A DNA stretch of 64,000 nucleotides from Flavobacterium geliluteum (GCF_017948595.1 NZ_JAGFBV010000015.1:1-64000); one strand, 5' to 3'. Shown: positions 51,906 through 60,776, counted from the stretch's first letter. Numbers and translations: made by a program. Notes: generated by a model from the letters alone, not told the origin.

Positions 51906-53180
51906 TTAATTTCCGATGGCAAGCGTATTGTTTTGGTTCATTCTAAAGTCTGGATTCCCTTTGATATTTGGTAATGTAAACAACTCACTGTTTTTGATTT
52001 TAGTGTATGAAAGCTCTAATTCGGGTTTGTTATAAAAACTTTGAACGATAGTATTGCTACCTGTAGATTCGCTTGTAATTCCGCCATTGCAATTGTTAAT
52101 AATCAAATTTTTGAATATAAGTTTAGATAAATTTACCTCTCCATTACCAATATTTCCTTCTAACAAGGCAAAAGGGCTAAAGCCTGAAATGATGCTGTTG
52201 GTTAGATTAAAAAAAGTATCTTCTCTCACAAAAATAGATTCACGAACCAAACCTTGGTTGTTTTCTTCCAGATTTACAAGTGTGATATTGCTGGCGTTTA
52301 TATGAGTAAATTTTTTAGAGACGTCTGTGTTTTGAATTTTATCATAAGAATCTACTTCAAAACATCTTGAGCCTGAAACATCCGATGAAAAAGGATGACG
52401 AATCGCAATACTGTTACTGATATTGATTTGTGCACCTTGCGTAAAATCAAAATCATCATCGGTTGTACGGTATGAAATCAGATTGCTCATGTTTAATTCT
52501 CCTCCGTAACATTCAAAAGAGTCATCATTTGAGAAACTAATTTGTATATTATTGATAACGGTTTTGCGACCAACTCCCGCCAATGATAATCCGTTAAGTT
52601 CCTTTTGAGCACTTAATTTTCGACCCGAATATTCAATTCGAATATATCTTATGATACCCGAGTTGTCATCAATTTCTTGGCCTCCGTAATGGTTTATCAC
52701 TGGATCCAGATCAAAAGGCAAAGGATGTATTCCGCCAAGAGTATTTATGGGAGCTTTTCCTAAAATTATAATTCCGCCCCAGTCGCCTGGTTTTCTGTCG
52801 TTTACTTCTTTATTCGATGTAAAAATAATAGGATCTGTTTCTAGTCCTTCAGCTATAATTTTTGAACCATTTGCGATAACGAGAGTGCCGCAAGTTTTGT
52901 CGTCTCCGCGAATTACTGTTCCCGGTTCTATAGTCAGAACGGCGTTATTTGTTACGTAAACTACCCCAACGAGCTGGTACGTATTGCGTTTGTAAAGTTT
53001 GGTGTCTTTGTCGATCGTTCCAGCAATTATATTGGTCGCTTCATTGTATTCGATGGCAGTAGGCTTAAAATTGGTCCAGTTGCTCATCCAGTTGGTATTT
53101 CCGGTGATTCCTTTTTGTTGTGCCTGAAGAAAAAAACTGCTTAACAGCATTAGAAGTGCAATATGCATTTTTGTTTTCAT
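51906..53180 (-). CDS. Secreted beta-helix-like protein of unknown function
   Basis: 424 residues from the ATG at 53180 (MKTKMHIALLML, signal peptide ending LQAQ); the frame extends 28 codons upstream without a signal-like start. An N-terminal TWAG-like segment (NTNWMSNWTNFKP) precedes VLTIEPGTVIRGD, GTLVIANGSKI and repeated Asn-rich strands, suggesting a right-handed parallel beta-helix. No T9SS C-terminal domain is present. Similar Bacteroidota proteins that I remember continue past the NPDFR segment, so the C-terminus here may be shortened. It is transcribed alone, upstream of a terminator for the next operon. Confidence 0.7.
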   Translation of the reverse strand: MKTKMHIALLMLLSSFFLQAQQKGITGNTNWMSNWTNFKPTAIEYNEATNIIAGTIDKDTKLYKRNTYQLVGVVYVTNNAVLTIEPGTVIRGDDKTCGTLVIANGSKIIAEGLETDPIIFTSNKEVNDRKPGDWGGIIILGKAPINTLGGIHPLPFDLDPVINHYGGQEIDDNSGIIRYIRIEYSGRKLSAQKELNGLSLAGVGRKTVINNIQISFSNDDSFECYGGELNMSNLISYRTTDDDFDFTQGAQINISNSIAIRHPFSSDVSGSRCFEVDSYDKIQNTDVSKKFTHINASNITLVNLEENNQGLVRESIFVREDTFFNLTNSIISGFSPFALLEGNIGNGEVNLSKLIFKNLIINNCNGGITSESTGSNTIVQSFYNKPELELSYTKIKNSELFTLPNIKGNPDFRMNQNNTLAIGN

Positions 53181-53313
53181 AATTTTGATTGCTAGTTTTG
53201 ATATTTTTATTTGTCCCAAAATTAAAAGACTCATGTTAATCAAAACCCCAATCATTATTACCAAAGTGTTATGTAAAGATTATGAACGTTATTTTTTTGA
53301 ATATATCGCAAAA

Positions 53314-53350
53314 AAGAAACCTCAATAGCACAAGCTTTTGAGGTTTCTTT
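53314..53350. terminator. Terminator of the marR-nitroreductase-yceI operon
   Basis: AAAGAAACCTCAA pairs with TTGAGGTTTCTTT, flanked by A and T tracts. Confidence 0.85.
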
Positions 53351-53377
53351 AATAGATGAACGAGTAAGTCTGAAATA

Positions 53378-53944
53378 TTAGAATTTTAAAACTACTGCCA
53401 ATTCGAAATCGTCATTGATTGTTTTGTCTCCTAAGTTTTCGAAGAAGTTACCAGAATTGTATTTGATGTCGTATTTAGTTCTGTCAACTTTGAAAGCTGT
53501 TGTAGCAGAATTTCCGCTTACTGCGATGTCAAAAGTAACTGGTTTAGTAATTCCTTTGATGGTTAAATCAGCAGTTACTGTATATACGTCAGTTGCTTTA
53601 GCTCCGATAGTTTTGAAAACTAATTTTGCTGTTGGGAATTTTTCAGTTCCAAAGAAATCGTCTGCTTTCAAGTGACCATTCAATTTTCCTTGGTATTCTC
53701 CAGTTAAATCTGTAGCAGTCAATGAAGTCATGTCTACTGTAAAACTTCCGCCAGTTAATTTTTTCCCTTTAAAAACAACAGCTCCGTCTTTAAAATTTAC
53801 AGTTCCAGAGTGTTCTCCAGTTACTTTTTTTCCTACCCATTTGATAGTACTTGCTTTTACGTCGATTTTTTTAGTTTGAGCATTTACAGAAATGCTAGCT
53901 ACCGCTACGAATAATGCTATTGCAATTGTTTTTAAATTTTTCAT
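53378..53944 (-). CDS. YceI-family periplasmic lipid-binding protein
   Basis: 188 residues with a signal peptide (1-22, ending ISVNAQ). The lipocalin-like YceI barrel shows ASTIKWVGKKVTGEHSGTVNF near the N-terminus and GNFFENLGDKTINDDFELAVVL at the end. The family binds isoprenoid or amide lipids in the periplasm. It is the third gene of an operon with a MarR regulator and a nitroreductase, a common grouping in Bacteroidota linked to quinone or electrophile stress. Confidence 0.92.
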   Translation of the reverse strand: MKNLKTIAIALFVAVASISVNAQTKKIDVKASTIKWVGKKVTGEHSGTVNFKDGAVVFKGKKLTGGSFTVDMTSLTATDLTGEYQGKLNGHLKADDFFGTEKFPTAKLVFKTIGAKATDVYTVTADLTIKGITKPVTFDIAVSGNSATTAFKVDRTKYDIKYNSGNFFENLGDKTINDDFELAVVLKF

Positions 53945-53976
53945 GTTCTTTAAAATTGATTTTAGATTAATATTAA

Positions 53977-54609
53977 TTATAGTTTGATAAATAATTCTTC
54001 TTGTGATTTTCTAACTTTTTTGTAATGTTGTGCTTCGTCTTCATCGTGTCTGTAGCCTATTGGTGCAATAACAGAAGCGTTTAAACCTAGTTTGTCAAAA
54101 CCTAAGATTTCATTAAATGCAGCAGCATTAAATCCTTCCATCGGAGTTGCATCGATTTTCAATTCAGCGGCAGCGTTTAATAAGTTGCCTAATGCAATAT
54201 AAGTTTGTTTGGCTGTCCAGTTATTTTTTGCTTCAGCCGATAAGTTTGCTATCGAGCCTTTTACCATGTCACTAAATCCTGCTAAAGCTTCTAAAGGTAA
54301 TCCTCTTGTTTCGCTAATATTGGTCATGTATTTGTTTACAGCATCTTCACCAACGTTTACGTCATTTGCAAAAATAAATAAGTGTGAAGCGTCTGTAACC
54401 TGAGTTTGTCCATAAGCGGCAGCTTTTAGTTGCTCTCTTATTTCTGGATTTTCTACAATAACAACTTTGTAAGGTTGTAATCCGTACGAAGAGGCACTTA
54501 AGCGTACTGCTTCTTTTATTGTGTTTAGATCTGCATCAGCTATTTTCTTGGTAGCATCAAATTTTTTGGTAGCATATCTCCAATTTAGGTTTTCTAAATA
54601 TGTGCTCAT
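53977..54609 (-). CDS. NAD(P)H-dependent nitroreductase-family oxidoreductase
   Basis: 210 residues beginning YLENLNWRYATKKFD, with SSYGLQPYKVVIV (FMN-binding) and ATPMEGFNAAAFNEILG. FMN-dependent reduction of quinones, nitro compounds or similar electrophiles is expected, as a dimer in the cytoplasm. It lies 4 bases after the MarR gene and is presumably its main regulatory target. Confidence 0.92.
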   Translation of the reverse strand: MSTYLENLNWRYATKKFDATKKIADADLNTIKEAVRLSASSYGLQPYKVVIVENPEIREQLKAAAYGQTQVTDASHLFIFANDVNVGEDAVNKYMTNISETRGLPLEALAGFSDMVKGSIANLSAEAKNNWTAKQTYIALGNLLNAAAELKIDATPMEGFNAAAFNEILGFDKLGLNASVIAPIGYRHDEDEAQHYKKVRKSQEELFIKL

Positions 54610-54613
54610 AATT

Positions 54614-55078
54614 TTAATTATTTGTATTGGTTCTGTATTTTTCTAATAAATAATTTAATAATTCTAATTCTTCAGGACTTATATTTTTTGCAAAAAAATG
54701 TTCATGTTGATCTACTTTTGGGTCCAGTTCTTTCAAAATATCCAATCCTTTTTGAGTGATCAGGACTTCAATTTTTCTTCGGTTGTCCGAGCAAACATTT
54801 CTTGTCACCAAATCTTTTAGTAATAATTTGTCTACCAATCGAGTCGTATTACTTGTCTTTGCTAACATACGCTCTTGTATGACACACATGTTGGCAGGTT
54901 TTCCTTTTTGGCCTCTCAATATTCGTAATACATTATATTGTTCTCCAGATAGATCATACGGCTTCATTAATTCACTAAAGTTATCATTAATCACGTTCTG
55001 CGTGTACATGATGTTCAGAATAACTTTTTTCGCATTATCCATCTTAACTGTACTTTTTATAACCTCTTCAATTGTCAT
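54614..55078 (-). CDS. MarR-family transcriptional regulator
   Basis: 154 residues. The winged HTH has LSGEQYNVLRILRGQ, CVIQERMLAKTSNTTRLVDKL and the wing CSDNRRKIEVLIT. Cysteines at about 83 and 115 could sense thiol-reactive compounds, but this is only a possibility. It is the first gene of the nitroreductase-YceI operon. Two identical palindromes sit across its promoter, indicating autorepression. Confidence 0.92.
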   Translation of the reverse strand: MTIEEVIKSTVKMDNAKKVILNIMYTQNVINDNFSELMKPYDLSGEQYNVLRILRGQKGKPANMCVIQERMLAKTSNTTRLVDKLLLKDLVTRNVCSDNRRKIEVLITQKGLDILKELDPKVDQHEHFFAKNISPEELELLNYLLEKYRTNTNN

Positions 55079-55092
55079 AGTCGTAAGTGTAT

Positions 55093-55137
55093 AATTTGTA
55101 TATACAAATTTATAACTTTTTATAGTTGTATATACAA
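55093..55137 (-). promoter_or_regulatory. Promoter with twin MarR operators
   Basis: TTGTATATACAA occurs at 55096-55107 and again at 55126-55137, exactly 30 bp apart; the first extends to an 18-bp perfect palindrome (55093-55110). The -7 box TAAATTTG (minus, 55105-55112) overlaps the first, and the -33 TTG (55135-55137) lies in the second, 22 bases away. Confidence 0.8.
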
Positions 55138-55303
55138 GTGTTGTGTTAATTTTAAGTTAATACTGCCGGCTGGAATATTGACATTTACTGTTAACTGAAT
55201 AATTATAGATAAAGTTACAGTAATTTTTTATATTTAAATAATTGATTTTATGGTGTTTAACTATTGTTTAAAGTTGTGACTGAGTATGCTTTGTTGCAAA
55301 AGA

Positions 55304-55334
55304 AAACCCGACACGTAAAAAAACTGTCGGGTTT
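55304..55334 (-). terminator. Terminator of the sulfur operon
   Basis: AAACCCGACA pairs with TGTCGGGTTT. It lies 25 bases past the stop of the last YeeE-like gene. Confidence 0.75.
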
Positions 55335-55358
55335 GATGGAATAAAAAAGGTAAAAATA

Positions 55359-55838
55359 TTAATGAGGTAACTTGTCTTTAAAGTAGCCATACACCCAAGT
55401 TCCTAAAATAGCACTGACTAAAGTGACAACAATTACGGTAACTCCCGTTCCAATCTGAGCAAATAGTGGTCCTGGACAAGCTCCTGTAATGGCCCAACCA
55501 AAACCAAACAACAGCCCTCCATAAATTTGTCCTTTATTAAAGGTCTTAGGCTGAATTTCTATTTTTTCGCCTTGAATGGTTTTGATATTGAATTTTTTTA
55601 TCACCTGAACCGAGATGATTCCTACTACAACTGCGCTTCCAATAACACCATACATAAAGAAAGATTGCAACTGAAACATTTCCTGAATGCGATACCAGCT
55701 GATGATTTCTGCTTTTACGAATACAATTCCAAAAACAATTCCTACTAAAAGGTATTTTAGGTTCGAAAATACTGAATCTTTCAATTTACTTGCGTTGATG
55801 CCTTCTGTATCTGTATCTTCTAAATTTGAATTTGACAT
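55359..55838 (-). CDS. YeeE/YedE-type sulfur transporter half (DUF6691)
   Basis: 159 residues with four membrane helices (about 28-45, 58-78, 105-122, 133-153). The core motif GWAITGACPGPLFAQIG holds the conserved Cys of the Sulf_transp family. It pairs with the next upstream half-protein to form a thiosulfate- or persulfide-type sulfur importer, by analogy with YeeE. The genes are 12 bases apart. Confidence 0.88.
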   Translation of the reverse strand: MSNSNLEDTDTEGINASKLKDSVFSNLKYLLVGIVFGIVFVKAEIISWYRIQEMFQLQSFFMYGVIGSAVVVGIISVQVIKKFNIKTIQGEKIEIQPKTFNKGQIYGGLLFGFGWAITGACPGPLFAQIGTGVTVIVVTLVSAILGTWVYGYFKDKLPH

Positions 55839-55849
55839 TTTCTAAAATT

Positions 55850-56413
55850 TTAAAGTGAAAGAATATAAGGTAGAATCAGGTTGGCCATGATAAAACCTCC
55901 GATCATAAAACAAATTGTGGCCACCAAAGACGGCCATTGCAGGTTTGAAATTCCCATGATCGCATGCCCGCTGGTACAACCGCCTGCGTAGCGAGTTCCG
56001 AAACCAACCAGAAATCCTCCAACCACAATCATGATAAACCCACGAAGTGTAAATAAACTTTCCCACGAAAAGAGCTGCTTGGGAAGCAATCCCGAGTGAT
56101 CAGTGATGCCATAAGATGCTAATTGTTCTGAAAGTTTTGCATTGATTTCGATCGCATTTGGATTAGATAGAAAATAAGCAGCGATCATTCCACCAAGGAA
56201 AATGCCGAAAACGAAGAATAAATTCCAGCTTTCTTTCTTCCAGTCGTATTTAAAGAAAGTAATATTTGAAGGAATACAAGAGGCGCAAATATGGCGCAAT
56301 GACGAACTGATTCCGAATGATTTATTTCCGATAATTAATAAAATAGGAACGGTTAGCCCAATTAGCGGACCGGAAACGTACCATGGCCAAGGTTCTTTTA
56401 GGATTTCTAGCAT
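55850..56413 (-). CDS. YeeE/YedE-family sulfur transporter half
   Basis: 187 residues with four or five membrane helices and GFGTRYAGGCTSGHAIMG near the C-terminus, carrying the conserved Cys. Two further cysteines occur in HICASCIP. Together with the 159-residue half it should make one sulfur-compound channel in the inner membrane. It is downstream of the persulfide dioxygenase-like gene with a 164-base spacer full of repeats. A leader repeat ends 6 bases before the ATG. Confidence 0.88.
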   Translation of the reverse strand: MLEILKEPWPWYVSGPLIGLTVPILLIIGNKSFGISSSLRHICASCIPSNITFFKYDWKKESWNLFFVFGIFLGGMIAAYFLSNPNAIEINAKLSEQLASYGITDHSGLLPKQLFSWESLFTLRGFIMIVVGGFLVGFGTRYAGGCTSGHAIMGISNLQWPSLVATICFMIGGFIMANLILPYILSL

Positions 56414-56419
56414 ATTTTT

Positions 56420-56458
56420 AAGGTTCTTAGTTGTAGAGGTTCAAAGGTTCAAAGGCTT
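56420..56458 (-). repeat. AGAACCTTAG-type 5'-leader repeat (yeeE-like gene)
   Basis: A diverged copy: coding strand CCTTTGAACCTTTGAACC, then TCTACAACTAAGAACCTTA, ending 6 bases before the ATG. Confidence 0.55.
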
Positions 56459-56515
56459 AACCATTATCGCTTTTCGCATCTTTATGTTTGTTATTTTATT
56501 TTTAGATTCTGAGTA

Positions 56516-56563
56516 GCAGAGGCTCAAAGGTTAAAAAAAACCTTTGCTACTTTGTACCTCTGC
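56516..56563. repeat. Hairpin repeat after the persulfide dioxygenase gene
   Basis: GCAGAGG and CAAAGGTT pair with AACCTTTG and CCTCTGC across an A-run. It may be a partial terminator between the dioxygenase and transporter genes. Confidence 0.6.
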
Positions 56564-56577
56564 ACCTTTGCATCTTT

Positions 56578-57993
56578 TTATTTTAATACTTTACTCTGAC
56601 AAACAAAATCAGATTTTGGAATATTGGTGTTTGCGATAGCTCCAAAACCGCCTTCAATTTCGGTAAAGTTTCTAAAACCGCGTGCCTGCAAAATCGAAGC
56701 TGCAATCATGCTGCGGTAACCGCCTGCGCAATGCAAATAAAAATGCTCGTTAGTGTTAATATCTTTTACCCAATCATTAATGTAAGCCAACGGTTTGTTG
56801 TACGCATTGTCAATATGTTCTGCACTATATTCTGTTTCTTTACGAATGTCGATTACTTTACTGTCCTCAGGTTTAAACTCTTTTGAAAATTGCTCAGCCG
56901 AAATTCTATTAACGCTATCTACTTCAAAACCTGCTTTTTCCCAAGCTTTAAAACCACCGTCAAGATGTCCGATAATCGCATCAAAACCTACGCGACTTAA
57001 ACGCGTTACGGCTTCTTCCTCTAAGCCAATTTCGGTAACCAATATAATAGGTTGTTTAACGTCGGCGATTAAAGTTCCTACCCACGGTGCAAAATCACCG
57101 TTGATACCAATATTTACAGACTGCGGAATAAATCCTTTGCTAAAATCACTATTATTTCGGGTGTCTAAAATCAAGGCGCCAGTTTCTTCGGCTACAGCCT
57201 CAAATTCTTTAACATCAATCGCTTTCATCCCGTTATTCAAAACCGATTCGAAACTTTCGTAACCTCCTTTATTCATTGCGACATTCATACCAAAATAGGC
57301 TGGCGGAGGTAATAATCCATCTGTAACTTCGGTAATAAATTCGGCTTCGGTCATGTTAGCACGCAACGCATAGTTTGTCGCCTTTTGATTTCCTATCGTC
57401 GAAACGGTTTCTTTGCTCATGTTCTTTCCACAGGCACTTCCGGCGCCGTGTGCGGGATATACGATTACATCATCTGGCAAAGGCATAATTTTATCTCTTA
57501 AAGAGTGAAACAAAATTCCGGCCAGTTGATCTTGGGTCATTCCCGCTGCTTTTTGCGCTAAGTCGGGACGTCCTACATCACCAATAAACAAAGTGTCCCC
57601 AGAGAAAAGTGCGTGATCTTTTCCGTTTTCATCAATCAATAAAAAGCTTGTGCTTTCCATCGTGTGCCCGGGAGTGTGTAACACCTTAATGATAATGTTT
57701 CCTATTTTGAATTCTTGTCCGTCTTTGGCTGAAACACAATCAAATTTGCAGGTAGCATTAGGGCCGTAAACAATAGGCGCCTGAGTTTCTTTGCTAAGAT
57801 CGACATGTCCCGAAACAAAATCGGCATGAAAATGCGTTTCAAAAATATATTTCAATTGTACCTTATCACGTTCTAAACGATCGAGATAAGGTTGGATTTC
57901 TCGTAATGGGTCAATAATGGCAGCTTCACCATTTGAAGTAATATAGTAAGCACCTTGCGCTAAACATCCAGTGTAAATTTGTTCTATTTTCAT
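56578..57993 (-). CDS. Persulfide dioxygenase-rhodanese fusion (CstB-like)
   Basis: 471 residues. The metallo-beta-lactamase domain (1-240) has ETHFHADFVSGH (H54, H56, D58, H63), HTPGH (H110) and FSGDTLFIGDVGR, as in ETHE1-type persulfide dioxygenases. A first rhodanese domain (about 255-360) has VTEIGLEEEA where the active loop should be, with no Cys, so it is a pseudo-domain. A second (about 370-465) has LHCAGGYRSM with Cys422. This order is that of CstB, which turns persulfides into thiosulfate. With the YeeE halves downstream it points to sulfide or persulfide handling. Confidence 0.92.
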   Translation of the reverse strand: MKIEQIYTGCLAQGAYYITSNGEAAIIDPLREIQPYLDRLERDKVQLKYIFETHFHADFVSGHVDLSKETQAPIVYGPNATCKFDCVSAKDGQEFKIGNIIIKVLHTPGHTMESTSFLLIDENGKDHALFSGDTLFIGDVGRPDLAQKAAGMTQDQLAGILFHSLRDKIMPLPDDVIVYPAHGAGSACGKNMSKETVSTIGNQKATNYALRANMTEAEFITEVTDGLLPPPAYFGMNVAMNKGGYESFESVLNNGMKAIDVKEFEAVAEETGALILDTRNNSDFSKGFIPQSVNIGINGDFAPWVGTLIADVKQPIILVTEIGLEEEAVTRLSRVGFDAIIGHLDGGFKAWEKAGFEVDSVNRISAEQFSKEFKPEDSKVIDIRKETEYSAEHIDNAYNKPLAYINDWVKDINTNEHFYLHCAGGYRSMIAASILQARGFRNFTEIEGGFGAIANTNIPKSDFVCQSKVLK

Positions 57994-58219
57994 GATAGTA
58001 TATCTAAAATATTGTTTGACAAAGGTAACTCTGTTTTTTCGGAAAGTAAGTGACTAATGTTACAGAAATCATTTTTTTTGATTAAAAATGTTTAGAATAT
58101 TATTGAATAACCCGCATAAGCAAATTTAAGTTTTTCTCTATAAAACATGAAGCATAATTTTTAATGAGGCACCAAAAAATTAAATGTTTTTTGTGGTTAG
58201 AAATCTGGCTTTTAATAGG

Positions 58220-58227
58220 TAAATTTG
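58220..58227 (+). promoter_or_regulatory. cydAB promoter -7 element (TAAATTTG)
   Basis: TAnnTTTG 28 bases before the cydA ATG. A TTG at 58191-58193 is 26 bases away, longer than usual. The rest of 57994-58219 shows no other signal. Confidence 0.6.
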
Positions 58228-58255
58228 TGGAACTTCATAAAACAAATACCGCTCT

Positions 58256-59599
58256 ATGGAAGAAATGCTTTTTTATGACCGAATGCAATTTGCCTTCACC
58301 ATTACCTTTCACTATCTTTTTCCGCAGCTAACAATGGGTCTTTCGCTGATTATTGTTTATTTTAAATGGAAATACCTCCGAACTAAAAATGAACAATACA
58401 ATCATGCTACTCATTTTTGGATGAAGATCTTTGCCCTGAATTTTGCAATGGGTGTCGTAACAGGAATTCCGATGGAGTTTCAGTTTGGTACTAATTGGGC
58501 AAAATTCTCAGAATTGACGGGCGGAATTATCGGACAGACTTTGGCTATGGAAGGCATGTTCTCCTTTTTTCTGGAGTCATCCTTTCTCGGCATCTTTTTA
58601 TTTGGAGAAAAAATAATAGGGCATAAGTGGCATTTTGTAACCGGATTATTAATTATGATTGGTTCGTGGGCGAGCGGTTACTTGATTATAGCAACACACT
58701 CCTGGATGCAGAATCCAGTTGGTTATGAAATTCTTGAAAACGGAAAATTTGTTTTGACCAACTTCAAGGCTTTGTTCCTGAATCCGTGGTTATGGCCTTC
58801 TTATTTGCACAATCAGGCAGCTTCTTTGGTCACAAGTTCTTTTGTGGTAGCCGGAATTGGAGCTTTTTATATTCTGAGTCAAAAGAATGTTTCTTTCGGC
58901 AGATTATTTGTAAAGACAGGCGTTGTTTTTGGTTTGATTTCGAGTCTTTTTGTAGCGGTTCCAACAGGTGATTTACTGGCTAAAAATGTGGTGAAATATC
59001 AGCCTGTAACTTTTGCTGCTATGGAAGGAATTTTTCATACCGAAAAAGAAGGTTCTGAAATTGTTTTAATCGGTCAACCTGACGTAAAAGATAAAAAATT
59101 AGACAATAAAATTGCTGTGCCTAATATTCTAAGTTTCTTGACGTACGGGAGCTGGAACGAAGAAATTAAAGGTCTGGATAAGTTTGATCAAGACTTGCAT
59201 CCTACCAATATTTCGGGACTTTATTATGCCTATCATATTATGGTGGGACTCGGAACGTTATTTATCGGTTTGATGGTTTTGGCTATTTTTCAATTAATTA
59301 GAGGAAAATTATACCAAACCAAATGGATTTTATGGTCGCTGATGTTTATGATGCCGTTTCCTTATATCGCCAACACCACGGGCTGGTATACTGCCGAATT
59401 AGGCAGACAACCGTGGCTCGTTTATAATTTATTGCGAACTTCTGCGGGAGCTTCGCCAACTGTTTCTTCGGGAAATACATTGTTTACTTTGTTGGGTTTT
59501 ATAGGATTGTATCTTTTACTCGGAATTTTGTTTTTGCTTTTAATTGGAAAAATTATTAGTAAAGGCCCGCACACAGAAGTCATAACTGAAAATATATAA
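58256..59599 (+). CDS. cydA: Cytochrome bd ubiquinol oxidase subunit I
   Basis: 447 residues, nine membrane helices. Heme-ligand His19 lies in TFHYLFPQLTMG. GIPMEFQFGTNW and EGMFSFFLESSFLG (acidic residues for proton transfer) are present, as is GRQPWLVYNLLRT. The Q-loop is short, so this is the short-Q (not E. coli long) type. It oxidises a quinol (menaquinol in this phylum) and reduces oxygen at high affinity. No CydX-like small gene was found after cydB. Confidence 0.96.
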   Translation: MEEMLFYDRMQFAFTITFHYLFPQLTMGLSLIIVYFKWKYLRTKNEQYNHATHFWMKIFALNFAMGVVTGIPMEFQFGTNWAKFSELTGGIIGQTLAMEGMFSFFLESSFLGIFLFGEKIIGHKWHFVTGLLIMIGSWASGYLIIATHSWMQNPVGYEILENGKFVLTNFKALFLNPWLWPSYLHNQAASLVTSSFVVAGIGAFYILSQKNVSFGRLFVKTGVVFGLISSLFVAVPTGDLLAKNVVKYQPVTFAAMEGIFHTEKEGSEIVLIGQPDVKDKKLDNKIAVPNILSFLTYGSWNEEIKGLDKFDQDLHPTNISGLYYAYHIMVGLGTLFIGLMVLAIFQLIRGKLYQTKWILWSLMFMMPFPYIANTTGWYTAELGRQPWLVYNLLRTSAGASPTVSSGNTLFTLLGFIGLYLLLGILFLLLIGKIISKGPHTEVITENI

Positions 59600-59601
59600 G
59601 T

Positions 59602-60678
59602 ATGGAATTTTTTTGGTACGTAGTTTTAATGGGAATTCTGGCCGTTTACATTGTATTAGACGGTTACGATTTTGGAGCAGGAATTATTCATTTGTTTTTT
59701 GCCAAAACAGAAAAAGATAAAAAAGCAATTACAAGCGCCATTGGCCCGTTTTGGGATGCCAACGAAGTTTGGATTATTGCGGCGGGAGGCGTATTGTTTT
59801 TTGCTTTTCCTACTTTGTATGCCTCTTCTTTCAGTGGTTTTTATTTGCCTCTGATCATGATTTTATGGCTGTTGATTTTTCGTGCTATTGGTTTAGAAAT
59901 GCGCGGTCAGGTGCATCATCCGATGTGGGAAGCCATCTGGGATAAAGCTTTCGGAATTGCAAGTTTGCTTTTGGCCTTGTTTTTTGGGATTGCTCTTGGG
60001 AATATTGTCCGTGGTGTTAATCTCGGAATGGTAACCAACGGCGTTTCTACGCAAGAAGCACATTATTTCTTTTTGCCTTTATGGAATCCTACTTTTAGTC
60101 CACAAGCCAATGAATTGGGAATTATTGACTGGTTTACGCTCTTTTTGGGAGTAGTGAGTGTCGTTGCTTTGATGATTCACGGCGCCAACTGGATTATTTT
60201 CAAAACCAATTCGTCTTTGAATCCTCAGCTTAAAAAGTTGGTTTTTAAACTTAATATTGTCTTGCTGGTTTTGGTTATTGTTTCGCTGCAAATCTGGCAT
60301 TTTATTGAGCCGAAGCCGTTTCATAATTTTGTTGAAAACCCGATTTTATGGTTTTTCCCAATGATGACTTTTGTTGGTATCATCGGATTGTTTAAGGTCC
60401 GATCGTACCAAAAAGATGGCTTGGGATTTTTATTCTCGAGTTTGTTTTTGGTGGGCGGTTTTGCCTCAACAGCGGTTTCTATTTTTCCTAATGTTTTACC
60501 CTCAACCAATAAAGTCAATCCTTCGTTAACGATTTATAATACTGCCGCTGGCGAATATGGATTGTATGCGGGAATGAGCTGGTTTTTTATCGCTTTGTTT
60601 CTAGTGATTGTTTATTTAATTGTGCAATACCGTGTTTTTACTGGTAAAATGGATGAGGTTGGGTATGGGGAACATTGA
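59602..60678 (+). CDS. cydB: Cytochrome bd oxidase subunit II
   Basis: 358 residues with about eight helices. The start VLDGYDFGAGIIHLF and GPFWDANEVWIIAAGG are diagnostic. It begins 2 bases after the cydA stop. It supports the heme-bearing subunit I. The C-terminus is short and hydrophilic. The 368 bases after it hold only repeats and a terminator. Confidence 0.96.
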   Translation: MEFFWYVVLMGILAVYIVLDGYDFGAGIIHLFFAKTEKDKKAITSAIGPFWDANEVWIIAAGGVLFFAFPTLYASSFSGFYLPLIMILWLLIFRAIGLEMRGQVHHPMWEAIWDKAFGIASLLLALFFGIALGNIVRGVNLGMVTNGVSTQEAHYFFLPLWNPTFSPQANELGIIDWFTLFLGVVSVVALMIHGANWIIFKTNSSLNPQLKKLVFKLNIVLLVLVIVSLQIWHFIEPKPFHNFVENPILWFFPMMTFVGIIGLFKVRSYQKDGLGFLFSSLFLVGGFASTAVSIFPNVLPSTNKVNPSLTIYNTAAGEYGLYAGMSWFFIALFLVIVYLIVQYRVFTGKMDEVGYGEH

Positions 60679-60752
60679 TTTTTTTGAGTTTTTTGCTGCA
60701 ACTTGACAGATTTTTTATTAAATCTTGTTTTGACAATTCATTAGCTTAATGT

Positions 60753-60776
60753 GATTGCTTCGTTCCTCGCAATGAC
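60753..60776. repeat. GATTGCTTCGTTCCTCGC-type dispersed repeat
   Basis: Reads GATTGCTTCGTTCCTCGC followed by AATGAC. The same words occur in intergenic DNA of many unrelated bacteria in my memory. Single copy here. Confidence 0.55.

Noticed and set aside
56795..57262. 155-residue plus-strand frame
   Set aside because: Antisense to the intact rhodanese region of the persulfide dioxygenase fusion; no promoter or domain.
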